Source: Chryseobacterium lacus
Lineage (GTDB): Bacteria > Bacteroidota > Bacteroidia > Flavobacteriales > Weeksellaceae
NCBI RefSeq assembly: GCF_003336205.1
Contig: NZ_QPIE01000001.1
Coordinates: 186,001 to 250,000, forward strand
DNA length: 64,000 nt
Direction: 5' to 3'
This document shows positions 1-7,352 of this stretch, in pieces. Position 1 is the stretch's first letter; every line of letters starts with the position of its first letter. The notes under the pieces were generated by a model that saw nothing but the letters and a program-made list of their open reading frames with translations, was not told the origin of the DNA and did not search any database. The position numbers were made by a program, and so were the translations under genes.

Positions 1-56
1 CTGTTTTTCAGCCTTTCCTTTATAGTCCTTTGGCCTGCAATATGATCCCAATTCAT
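1..56 (-). CDS. holB: DNA polymerase III delta' subunit, N-terminal fragment (cut by window edge)
   Basis: Only the first 18 codons lie in the window, reading leftwards from an ATG at 54-56. The fragment reads MNWDHIAGQRTIKERLKN, which resembles the start of clamp-loader delta'/DnaX-type AAA+ proteins (a 'W..I.GQ....L' opening before the Walker A region). In flavobacteria a delta' gene with this kind of start is common. The identification rests on a short stretch, so it is an inference. A perfect -7 box (61-68) ends only four bases before the ATG and a second one lies at 102-109. Confidence 0.55.
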   Translation of the reverse strand, partial: MNWDHIAGQRTIKERLKN

Positions 57-60
57 CTTT

Positions 61-109
61 CAAAGATACTTTTTTAGAATTATTTTAAGATACATTATTT
101 GCAAATGTA
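61..109 (-). promoter_or_regulatory. Two candidate -7 boxes for the leftward gene holB
   Basis: Read on the minus strand, TATCTTTG at 68-61 and TACATTTG at 109-102 both match the Bacteroidota -7 consensus TAnnTTTG exactly. The first lies four bases from the ATG at 56, so transcription from it would give an almost leaderless message; the second would give a leader of about 40 bases. No clear -33 TTG was found for the distal box. Confidence 0.45.
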
Positions 110-219
110 CCTTATTTTCTGATCCTTCGCATCACTCCTGCTTAACAAAACTTTACGAAACTAAATTTTCTCAATTCAGTAATAATTAAGATATTTGCCC
201 ATTATTTTAAAAAACGGGA

Positions 220-1494
220 ATGAGAAAAATTTTCATCTTATCGTTCATCACAGCAGGCTTTTTTCTGCATGCGCAGAACATTGGCAATTCACCTTATGCT
301 GCATACGGAATAGGAGATGTGAAATATGACAATACTGTAGAAAACTCTGCCATGGCGGGAATTTCTACAGCTTATATTACAGATTTCACCAGCAGTTTCA
401 ATTTTAAAAACCCTGCTGCCAATGAAAATCTGCAACTGACTTCCATTAAAATAGAAGCTACCAACGAAAATAATTATTTCAGTTCCAATTTTAATAATTA
501 CAAGGACAACAAGCATTCAACTTACTTATCCAACATTTCTATAGCATTTCCTTTATCCAACAAGGTGAAGTTCGGATTAGGATACCAACCATACAGTTCT
601 AAAAGATATGACGTTTTAGTTTCTGAAACCTTGGCTGACGGAACCGTGAAAGCCAACCGCTACCGTGGCGAAGGAACTGTGAGCACTGTGCAAGCCGCAG
701 TTTCATATCAAATAAGTCCGGAGTTTGCGTTAGGATTACGAACCAATTATTATTTCGGAAACCTGCATGATATTGATGAATTGGCTTACTCGAATGCTGA
801 ATTGATCAATGGATATGAAACCCGAAATGAAATCGCAAATTTCAATTTCACAGCGGGAACTACGTATCAAAAAAAATACAGTAACGACCGCAAAATGACG
901 CTGGGGGCTACGGCAACTTTTGGAAATACTTCAAATCCTCAATCTTATTATACCAACAGTACTTACTTTTACAACGGTAATGGTGTCAAAGTAAACGAAA
1001 GTATTGTAGATCAGGTAGAAACCAAACAGGACAACCTGTTGCCGGTCGAGTTTTCTTTAGGTGCCGGATTCGGGCATACTGCAAGATGGTTTGTAGGGAC
1101 TCAGGTAGATTATCGCAAAGGAGAAGACCTTCAATTCCTTGGCCATAAAGCACAATACAAAGACTCTTACCGCGTTTCCGCAGGAGGATGGATTTTGCCG
1201 GATGCCAATAATTTCAGAAACTATTTCCAGCGTGTGGTGTACAGATACGGAGCTTATTATGAAAAAGGAAACCTCAGTATCAACAATACCGATATCAATG
1301 AATTCGGAATAACTTTAGGAGCTAAATTCCCTTTCAAGAATGCGTCACTGAACAGGATGACCGGTTTGGATGTTGCCATTGAACTCGGAAAAAGAGGAAC
1401 CAAAGACAACAACTTAGTCAATCAGAATTTTATCAACCTGAAAATCGGTTTCAATTTTGCTGATAAATGGTTTATGAAGAGATTGTACAACTAA
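220..1494 (+). CDS. Outer-membrane beta-barrel protein, OmpP1/FadL-like
   Basis: A 424-residue protein with a cleavable signal peptide (about residues 1-18, ending FLHAQ). The rest is a run of alternating amphipathic strands, many ending in aromatic residues, as in FadL/OmpP1-type barrels. The early segment NIGNSPYAAYGIGDV resembles other flavobacterial barrel proteins found just before lptC. It probably sits in the outer membrane; a substrate cannot be read from the sequence. lptC follows after three bases, so the two are surely co-transcribed, which suggests an envelope role, but none is demonstrated. Divergent from holB. Confidence 0.7.
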   Translation: MRKIFILSFITAGFFLHAQNIGNSPYAAYGIGDVKYDNTVENSAMAGISTAYITDFTSSFNFKNPAANENLQLTSIKIEATNENNYFSSNFNNYKDNKHSTYLSNISIAFPLSNKVKFGLGYQPYSSKRYDVLVSETLADGTVKANRYRGEGTVSTVQAAVSYQISPEFALGLRTNYYFGNLHDIDELAYSNAELINGYETRNEIANFNFTAGTTYQKKYSNDRKMTLGATATFGNTSNPQSYYTNSTYFYNGNGVKVNESIVDQVETKQDNLLPVEFSLGAGFGHTARWFVGTQVDYRKGEDLQFLGHKAQYKDSYRVSAGGWILPDANNFRNYFQRVVYRYGAYYEKGNLSINNTDINEFGITLGAKFPFKNASLNRMTGLDVAIELGKRGTKDNNLVNQNFINLKIGFNFADKWFMKRLYN

Positions 1495-1497
1495 AAC

Positions 1498-2085
1498 ATG
1501 AACAAAACTTCACAGATACCTTCAAAAATTATAGCATTACTTCTTAGTTGTGCTATATTTTTTATATCCTGTGATGATGATCTTACGGCGATGAATGCTG
1601 CTGATAAGAAATTAAACTTCCCGTCACAGATCATTTATGATGCCAATATTATTCAGCGGGATTCCGGCCTGATAAAAATGCGCGCTACAGCTCCTCTTAT
1701 CGAGAAATTTGAGCTGATAGATACTCCGTATGTTGTGGCGAGAAAAGGTATTAATATTCAGTATTTCGATAAAAAGAACCCCAAACAACCCGGAACCATT
1801 ACGGCGAAATACGCCAAGATGACGGAACTCAAAAACTTTTATGAAGCCAAAGGAAATGTGAAAGTAGTCACTTCTGAAGGACAAACTTTTCTGATGGAAA
1901 CCATTTTCTGGGACCGGAAAAAGAAAGAAATTTACACTTCAGATACGGTATATGTTACCGATAAAGACGGTTCTACTTTGGTGGCAACACAGGGAATGCG
2001 GGCGAAAGATGATTTTTCTGAATACACTTTTTACAACAATTCCGGAGATATCAGCACCAAGAAAATCCCTGAAAGTGAAAAGTAA
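1498..2085 (+). CDS. lptC: LPS export system protein LptC
   Basis: A 195-residue lipoprotein or membrane-anchored periplasmic protein. The N-terminus has a hydrophobic segment ending in the lipobox-like FISC (Cys about residue 25), followed by an acidic DDD. The body has the LptC/DUF1239 pattern of short beta repeats (residues about 55-175), including 'ITAKYAKMTELKNFYEAKGNV' type strands that form the LptA/LptC jelly-roll. LptC links the LptBFG transporter in the inner membrane to the LptA bridge carrying lipopolysaccharide to the outer membrane. It starts three bases after the barrel gene's stop. A lipid-anchored LptC differs from the E. coli single-TM form but is usual in Bacteroidota (family knowledge). 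Confidence 0.8.
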   Translation: MNKTSQIPSKIIALLLSCAIFFISCDDDLTAMNAADKKLNFPSQIIYDANIIQRDSGLIKMRATAPLIEKFELIDTPYVVARKGINIQYFDKKNPKQPGTITAKYAKMTELKNFYEAKGNVKVVTSEGQTFLMETIFWDRKKKEIYTSDTVYVTDKDGSTLVATQGMRAKDDFSEYTFYNNSGDISTKKIPESEK

Positions 2086-2131
2086 TTCTATACTTTCCTG
2101 AAAATAAGTATTTTTATCCAAAATAAAACCC

Positions 2132-3181
2132 ATGCATTTCTCCGCCATCGGACTCATGTCCGGAACCAGCCTTGACGGACTGGACATTTGCTATGCTTCT
2201 TTTGAAAAGAAAAATAATGCAGATTGGAGTTTCAAACTTTTGATTGCTGAAACTCTTCCTTACGATAGTTTTTGGGAAAATAAGCTTCGCAATGCGATGA
2301 CTTTGTCTGCGGAACAACTTTGTGCTTTGCATTCTGAATATGGTTTCTATTTAGGCCAAATGGTAAAAAGATTTATTGATCAGAATCAGCTTACAAAAAT
2401 AGATGTCATCGCCTCGCACGGGCACACCGTATTTCATCAGCCACAAAATAAATTTACCCTTCAAATCGGAGACGGAAGAGCCATCAAAATTCTGAATTCT
2501 CTTCCTGTGGTATATGATTTTAGGAGCCAAGATGTCTTGATGGGAGGCAATGGTGCTCCCTTAGTTCCCATCGGAGACCAGCTTTTGTTCAGCGAATATG
2601 ACGCTTGTCTCAATTTGGGCGGTTTCTCCAATATTTCATTTATTCATCAAGGAAAAAGAATTGCTTTTGACATCTGTCCGGTGAATATGGTGATGAATTA
2701 TTTTGCTGAGAAAAAGGGAGAAAAATTTGATAAAGACGGACAGTTAGCATCAGCCGGAACGGTGAACCAGGGAACGCTGGAAACCGTGAATAGCCTAAAG
2801 TTTTATCAGCAAGCGCCTCCAAAATCTTTGGGTGCAGAATGGGTGATTACCGAAATTCTTCCTAAACTGAATCCCTTAAATCCTGAAGATGCATTGGCTA
2901 CTTTTACGGCGCATGTTGCTGAACAAATCGCAAAAGTATTGACAAGGTTTGGTTTGAAAAACACATTGGTGACTGGAGGTGGAGCTTATAATAAAAATTT
3001 AATTGAAGAAATACAAAAACTTTGCGACACTACTTTGGTCATTCCTTCTTCGGAAATTGTGAATTTTAAAGAAGCTCTTATTTTTGCACTGATGGGAGTT
3101 TTAAGAATTAATGGAGAAAACAACGTGCTGAGCACTGCTACCGGAAGTCCTGAAAATCACTGTTCCGGAATATTGGTTTAG
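2132..3181 (+). CDS. anmK: Anhydro-N-acetylmuramic acid kinase
   Basis: A 349-residue protein of the AnmK family, near the usual length of about 360. The N-terminal phosphate-binding motif MSGTSLDG is at residues 9-16. 'GHTVFHQP' (about residues 90-97) and the 'NLGGFSNISF' segment are family hallmarks, and 'VTGGGAYN' near residue 280 is the second nucleotide-contact loop. It phosphorylates and opens 1,6-anhydro-MurNAc released from the cell's own murein, giving MurNAc-6-phosphate for recycling. It starts 46 bases after lptC and may be in the same transcript. A box TATTTTTA (one mismatch to TAnnTTTG) lies in the spacer. A hairpin follows the stop. Confidence 0.92.
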   Translation: MHFSAIGLMSGTSLDGLDICYASFEKKNNADWSFKLLIAETLPYDSFWENKLRNAMTLSAEQLCALHSEYGFYLGQMVKRFIDQNQLTKIDVIASHGHTVFHQPQNKFTLQIGDGRAIKILNSLPVVYDFRSQDVLMGGNGAPLVPIGDQLLFSEYDACLNLGGFSNISFIHQGKRIAFDICPVNMVMNYFAEKKGEKFDKDGQLASAGTVNQGTLETVNSLKFYQQAPPKSLGAEWVITEILPKLNPLNPEDALATFTAHVAEQIAKVLTRFGLKNTLVTGGGAYNKNLIEEIQKLCDTTLVIPSSEIVNFKEALIFALMGVLRINGENNVLSTATGSPENHCSGILV

Positions 3182-3188
3182 AAATTAA

Positions 3189-3212
3189 AAAACCACCTGG
3201 GACGGGTGGCTT
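3189..3212. terminator. Convergent intrinsic terminator between anmK and the SRPBCC gene
   Basis: The inverted repeat CCACC...GGTGG (3193-3197 / 3205-3209), flanked by A and T runs, lies between two convergent genes. On the minus strand the stem is followed by six T residues, a good terminator for the SRPBCC gene. On the plus strand the T-tail is weaker. Confidence 0.7.
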
Positions 3213-3233
3213 GTTATCCGAATCAAAAATGCT

Positions 3234-3626
3234 TTATGCGTAGCGTTTTTCAATTTTATCCGTAAGCGCATTCATGAAATTCTGAAGAGGTTTTTCCACC
3301 ATCATTTTAATAAACGGGTTGAATTTTCCTTCAAAAAACATTTGGATCTCAGTTTGATTTTCAGAAACTGCGTTCATAGCTGTAGTCAGTTCAAAATCTA
3401 AACTGGAACTTGCGGATCTCAGTATCGCTTTGTTTTCATTCACTTCTCCGACTTTCAGTGCAATTTCCGGCATTCCTTTCAATGAAAATTTAAAACCATC
3501 AGCTATGGCTTCAAATTTCTGTAGTCCATCCGGCATCAATTGTTCATATTGTTGCGGATCTTTGAGGAGTTCCACAAGTTCGGCAACGGGTTTATTTAAT
3601 ATTATTTTTCTTCCTTCTAAATTCAT
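3234..3626 (-). CDS. SRPBCC-family small protein of unknown ligand
   Basis: A 130-residue protein with the START/Bet v 1-like (SRPBCC) pattern. It begins 'MNLEGRKIILNKPVAELVELLKDPQQYEQLMPD', continues with a beta-rich middle and ends with a long C-terminal helix 'FIKMMVEKPLQNFMNALTDKIEKRY'. This fold binds a hydrophobic ligand in a deep cavity; the ligand cannot be told from sequence. No signal peptide, so cytoplasmic. It is divergent from the Nudix gene (26 bases between starts), sharing a short promoter region. Relatives of both genes are often seen near pyrE in flavobacteria (from memory, not checked); no pyrE is present here. Confidence 0.7.
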   Translation of the reverse strand: MNLEGRKIILNKPVAELVELLKDPQQYEQLMPDGLQKFEAIADGFKFSLKGMPEIALKVGEVNENKAILRSASSSLDFELTTAMNAVSENQTEIQMFFEGKFNPFIKMMVEKPLQNFMNALTDKIEKRYA

Positions 3627-3631
3627 TTTTA

Positions 3632-3639
3632 TATTTTTG
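3632..3639 (+). promoter_or_regulatory. -7 promoter box for the Nudix gene
   Basis: TATTTTTG matches TAnnTTTG exactly and ends 13 bases before the ATG at 3653, implying a leader of roughly ten bases. No -33 TTG was recognised at the usual distance, which lies inside the divergent SRPBCC coding start. Confidence 0.55.
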
Positions 3640-3652
3640 TAAGATTAAAGTC

Positions 3653-4267
3653 ATGCAAATGTATAAAGTTTTTGTGAACGAGAAAAAATTAACCCTCAGT
3701 AAATATCCTGAAGAAATCGAAAAAAAGCTTCGTTACGAGGGATTTGCGACTTTAGAAATTGCTGTAGACCTTTTGCAAAACACTTCTTGTCCTGAATTGA
3801 ATGTGTACAGTGAAAATCTGGCTGAACTTTGGGAAGATTTTACCCATCTTTTTACCGTTGTGGAATCTGCCGGCGGTATTGTGAGCAATCAGAATAATGA
3901 AATTCTTTTTATAAGAAGGTTGGGAAAGTGGGATTTACCGAAAGGAAAAATAGAGAAAGGTGAATCTTTAGAACAAGCCGCAGTGCGTGAAGTTCAGGAA
4001 GAAACAGGCCTTGAGGAGATTATTCTGGAAGATTTCATCAATAATACTTTTCATATTTACACCGAACGAAATGGAGATCGGATATTGAAAATTACGTATT
4101 GGTTTAAGATGAGTTATGTAGGCAACAAAAATCCGGTGCCGCAAACTGAAGAGGGAATAACTGCTGTAGAATGGAAAAATAATCATCGTATTCAGCAGGA
4201 AGTATTTCCTTCTACTTTCCACAATATCAAATTGATTCTGGACGAAGTTTGGGAGAAAAACCTTTAA
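3653..4267 (+). CDS. Nudix hydrolase
   Basis: A 204-residue protein with a perfect Nudix box: G98, E104, R112-E113, E116-E117, G119, following the pattern GX5EX7REUXEEXGU. The segment 'LGKWDLPKGKIEKGE' (residues 90-104) is typical. Such enzymes hydrolyse a nucleoside diphosphate linked to another group, using Mg2+ held by the box glutamates. The substrate is not predictable. About 70 residues precede the Nudix domain, which is usual for the flavobacterial form. A second in-frame ATG lies two codons downstream (3659). The last four bases overlap the convergent murF stop. Confidence 0.85.
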   Translation: MQMYKVFVNEKKLTLSKYPEEIEKKLRYEGFATLEIAVDLLQNTSCPELNVYSENLAELWEDFTHLFTVVESAGGIVSNQNNEILFIRRLGKWDLPKGKIEKGESLEQAAVREVQEETGLEEIILEDFINNTFHIYTERNGDRILKITYWFKMSYVGNKNPVPQTEEGITAVEWKNNHRIQQEVFPSTFHNIKLILDEVWEKNL

Positions 4268-5535
4268 ATATACTCCAGGATTCTTTCCAGAGCAATTCCC
4301 CGCGACGCTTTCAAAAGGATATTTTTGGAAAGTATTGGTTGATTTTTAACTGCTGAAATCAGGGATTCAGTATTTTCATAAGATTTCTCAGAAATACCCG
4401 TTTCCGAAAAATGTTTTCCGACGGTAATAATTTCATCAAATCCGAGATCTTGAGCCATTTCCAGGATAGCAGTATGCTCGTGCAGACTCTCTTCGCCTAA
4501 CTCCAGCATATCTCCGATGATGATGGTTTTAGAACCTTCAAAACTCTGAAAATTTTTCAGCGCTTCAGCCATAGAACTTGGGTTGGCATTATAGGTGTCC
4601 AGCACCAGAAGTTGATCATTTTTCTCTACGATTTGTGACCGCATATTTGTGGGCATATATTGCTCTACTGCATTCTTAATCCTGCTTACAGATACTCCGA
4701 AATACAAACCTAAACTGGCTGCTGCACAGAGATTCGAGAAATTATAATTTCCTGTAAGGTTACTTAATATTTTCTCACCTTTATATTCTATACCTACAGA
4801 ATGTTCTTGAGAAAAATGTTCAAAATAATAATCAGATTCTGGGCTTCCAAAGGTTATTTTGTTATGATAACCCTCAGTTTTTTCAACCTGAATAGGATCA
4901 TTTTCATTCACCAAAATGGTTTTATTATCAGCTTTCAGGAAATCATAAAGTTCAGATTTTCCTTTGATCACTCCGGAAAAACCACCAAATCCTTCTAAAT
5001 GGGCTTTTCCGAAATTAGTGATGTAACCGATATCAGGTTGCGCAATTTCACACAGCAATTCTATTTCTTTTTGATGATTCGCACCCATTTCAATTACTGC
5101 CATTTCGTGTTCGGGTTTTATGGATAACAGCGTCAATGGAACCCCAATATGATTGTTCAGATTACCGAAAGTGTATTGGGTATTAAATTTCTGAGAAAGC
5201 ACAGCATGAATCAGTTCCTTAGTTGTAGTTTTTCCGTTACTTCCGGTCAATGCTATTACAGGAATTTGTAACCGATTTCGGTGGTATTTTGCAATTTCCT
5301 GTAAAAACAATAAAGTAGAAGGTACATAGAAAATATTATTAGCGATATTCTCATATTCCTTTTGTTCTACAATCACTGCCAAAGCTCCATTTTCTACAGC
5401 TTCTTGTGCTGTGGCAGCCGCATTAAAACGTTCACTTGAAAAGGCAAAAAAAATATCATTTTTCTCAACTGCTCTGCTATCTATAGAGACTTTATTGCAT
5501 TGAAGAACGAAAGGATAAAACGCTTCTGTATTCAT
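4264..5535 (-). CDS. murF: UDP-N-acetylmuramoyl-tripeptide--D-alanyl-D-alanine ligase
   Basis: A 423-residue Mur ligase. The ATP-binding loop TGSNGKTTTKE (residues 97-107) and the later 'EMGANHQKEIELL' and 'NLNNHIGVPLTLL' segments are diagnostic for MurF rather than MurC/D/E. It adds D-Ala-D-Ala to UDP-MurNAc-tripeptide, the last cytoplasmic step in making the peptidoglycan precursor. Length is close to the usual ~430-450. It reads away from gldJ's terminator. A perfect -7 box at 5540-5547 sits only four bases from the ATG, suggesting a leaderless or nearly leaderless message. Its 3' end overlaps the convergent Nudix gene by four bases. Confidence 0.93.
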   Translation of the reverse strand: MNTEAFYPFVLQCNKVSIDSRAVEKNDIFFAFSSERFNAAATAQEAVENGALAVIVEQKEYENIANNIFYVPSTLLFLQEIAKYHRNRLQIPVIALTGSNGKTTTKELIHAVLSQKFNTQYTFGNLNNHIGVPLTLLSIKPEHEMAVIEMGANHQKEIELLCEIAQPDIGYITNFGKAHLEGFGGFSGVIKGKSELYDFLKADNKTILVNENDPIQVEKTEGYHNKITFGSPESDYYFEHFSQEHSVGIEYKGEKILSNLTGNYNFSNLCAAASLGLYFGVSVSRIKNAVEQYMPTNMRSQIVEKNDQLLVLDTYNANPSSMAEALKNFQSFEGSKTIIIGDMLELGEESLHEHTAILEMAQDLGFDEIITVGKHFSETGISEKSYENTESLISAVKNQPILSKNILLKASRGIALERILEYI

Positions 5536-5539
5536 GTTT

Positions 5540-5547
5540 CAAAAATA
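5540..5547 (-). promoter_or_regulatory. -7 promoter box abutting the murF start
   Basis: On the minus strand TATTTTTG is followed by AAAC and then the murF ATG. It lies directly after the T-run of the gldJ terminator, so the T-tail and the promoter share bases. The expected start of transcription is at or within a base or two of the initiation codon. Confidence 0.5.
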
Positions 5548-5548
5548 A

Positions 5549-5576
5549 AAAATCCTTCCAAAGAATGGAAGGATTC
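5549..5576 (-). terminator. Intrinsic terminator after gldJ
   Basis: AATCCTTCCA (5551-5560) pairs perfectly with TGGAAGGATT (5566-5575) around the loop AAGAA. On the minus strand the stem is followed by six T residues. It lies between the gldJ stop (5594) and the murF promoter. Confidence 0.85.
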
Positions 5577-5593
5577 TGTTATTTAAAAGACTT

Positions 5594-7192
5594 TTATCTT
5601 CTTGTTCTGTTCTTATCAGCTCCTCTCGCATCCTGTGCTACGCGGAATCCGATCCATTTATATCCAGTGTGTTGATTTTTGAATCTTCTTTGTCCCGGAT
5701 CTAGCCAATATGCTGTATCCTGCCAAGATCCACCTTTTACAACTCTCACCTCATTAGAGATTGCTGAAGTTCTGGAAGCAGTATCATTCTGAAGAACAAC
5801 TCTACCATTCGCATCTACAAAGAAATCTCTTCTTGGTGCGTTATACATGTTGTAGCTTCCGTTAGCACTGTCTGCCTGTGTTCTGAAATCCAAAGAAGAC
5901 TGTCTGTCGCCATCTCTGAAATTACTGTAGTCAGCAATGGTTTCTCTTTCAAACTGTCCTGGAAGACTTCTGTAAAGCAATTTTCCATCCGCAAGCGTAT
6001 CGTATTGGATGCTTCCGTCATCTACTCTTCTGTAAGAGCCATCGCCATTTCTAACGATTCTTTGCGGCGCATTTCCTCTGTAATAATTGAAGTCACTGTA
6101 ATCAGCATCTATGATAGGCCTGTAAACATCGGCTGTCCATTCCGCAACGTTTCCGAACATTCCATAAAGCCCAAGATCACTTGCTGGGTATTGTTTTACG
6201 TCTGATGTGTACGCTGATCCATCATTTTTCCATCCTGGAACTCCTGAGTAATCTCCGATTCCGTTTTTGAAATTCTCAAGAAATAACCCCTGATTTCTTC
6301 CTCTTTTACCTCGAAGGTTTTCAATTTGAGGGTTTTTACCTAAGATATTATTATACTCTCTGTTCTTTTGAGTTCCCAATGCTGCGAATTCCCATTCTAC
6401 TTCTGTAGGAAGTCTGAATTTTTGAACTAAAGGTGCCGCAGGAGACCTGTTGGCAGCCAGCAATCTTTGATTTGCTGTTCTCATTCCAGATTTTTGAGCG
6501 AGTCTTTGTTCATTGATGTAAGCTGCCATATCCGGATCGTTTGCTTTAAACTTATCCATATTGAAAGCTGTACCTCCTTGGTTATTTGACTCGTTAATAT
6601 AAAGATCTTTGGAAATAATTCCGGCATCCATCAGTGCTTTTTCGTTGGCTCTGTCGGTTAGCCATTCACAATACTTGTTTGCCTGGCTCCAACTTACACC
6701 TACTACCGGATAGTAATCAAATTCCGGCGATCTGAAATAGGTTTCTGAAAAATCGTTACGGGAAAGCTCGTTATCCCAAAGAAGGGTATCGGGCAAAGCT
6801 CCATTATAGATTTCGCGGTAACTTGGGTCAGACGGCGGGAAAACATATTTTAACCAGGTAAGGTATTCCCGATATTCATAATTGGTGATTTCAGTTTCTC
6901 CAAGGTAGAATGAACTCACCTGCATTCTGCGGGGAGAGTTATTCCAATCATGCATTACATCATCTTTCACTAATCCCATTGTAAACGTTCCACCTTCTAC
7001 GTATACCATTCCGGGCCAGCCTTTCTGTTTCTGCATTTTTCCTGCAAAAAACCATCCTCTTGATTCGTTAGGTTTCCATCCTGTTTTACTTACAAAACTT
7101 TTGGTACCTCCTCCGGATGCTGATCCCCCACAACTGGTTAATACGAAAGCTGAACTTAATGCTATTAATGAAAACAACTTTAGTTTTTTCAT
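5594..7192 (-). CDS. gldJ: Gliding motility / T9SS lipoprotein GldJ
   Basis: A 532-residue lipoprotein counted from the ATG at 7192. An upstream in-frame ATG at 7240 would put 16 odd residues before a normal lipoprotein signal, so the shorter start is chosen. The signal is MKKLKLFSLIALSSAFVLTSC, with lipidated Cys21 followed by GGSASGGG. The body has a formylglycine-generating-enzyme/sulfatase-modifying-factor fold: 'MVYVEGGTFTMG' near residue 65, 'RLPTEVEWEFAALG' in the middle, 'GNVAEWTADVY', and 'VVKGGSW...GFRVAQD' near the end. In F. johnsoniae GldJ stabilises GldK and is needed for secretion, and its C-terminal tail is needed for gliding (known). It lies divergent from porU, the usual arrangement. 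Confidence 0.93.
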   Translation of the reverse strand: MKKLKLFSLIALSSAFVLTSCGGSASGGGTKSFVSKTGWKPNESRGWFFAGKMQKQKGWPGMVYVEGGTFTMGLVKDDVMHDWNNSPRRMQVSSFYLGETEITNYEYREYLTWLKYVFPPSDPSYREIYNGALPDTLLWDNELSRNDFSETYFRSPEFDYYPVVGVSWSQANKYCEWLTDRANEKALMDAGIISKDLYINESNNQGGTAFNMDKFKANDPDMAAYINEQRLAQKSGMRTANQRLLAANRSPAAPLVQKFRLPTEVEWEFAALGTQKNREYNNILGKNPQIENLRGKRGRNQGLFLENFKNGIGDYSGVPGWKNDGSAYTSDVKQYPASDLGLYGMFGNVAEWTADVYRPIIDADYSDFNYYRGNAPQRIVRNGDGSYRRVDDGSIQYDTLADGKLLYRSLPGQFERETIADYSNFRDGDRQSSLDFRTQADSANGSYNMYNAPRRDFFVDANGRVVLQNDTASRTSAISNEVRVVKGGSWQDTAYWLDPGQRRFKNQHTGYKWIGFRVAQDARGADKNRTRR

Positions 7193-7352
7193 AGTCAGTA
7201 TAAATATTTTCAAAGTACAAAGAAATAATAAATTTATCAATTAATCAAGAATTGTTTTGATTTTTTTCAAACGATTATAAATTTATTTTATTGTATCACA
7301 TTATTATTTTAAAATTTTCGTTTAATTTGTATTCCTGAAATTAAATTCAAAA

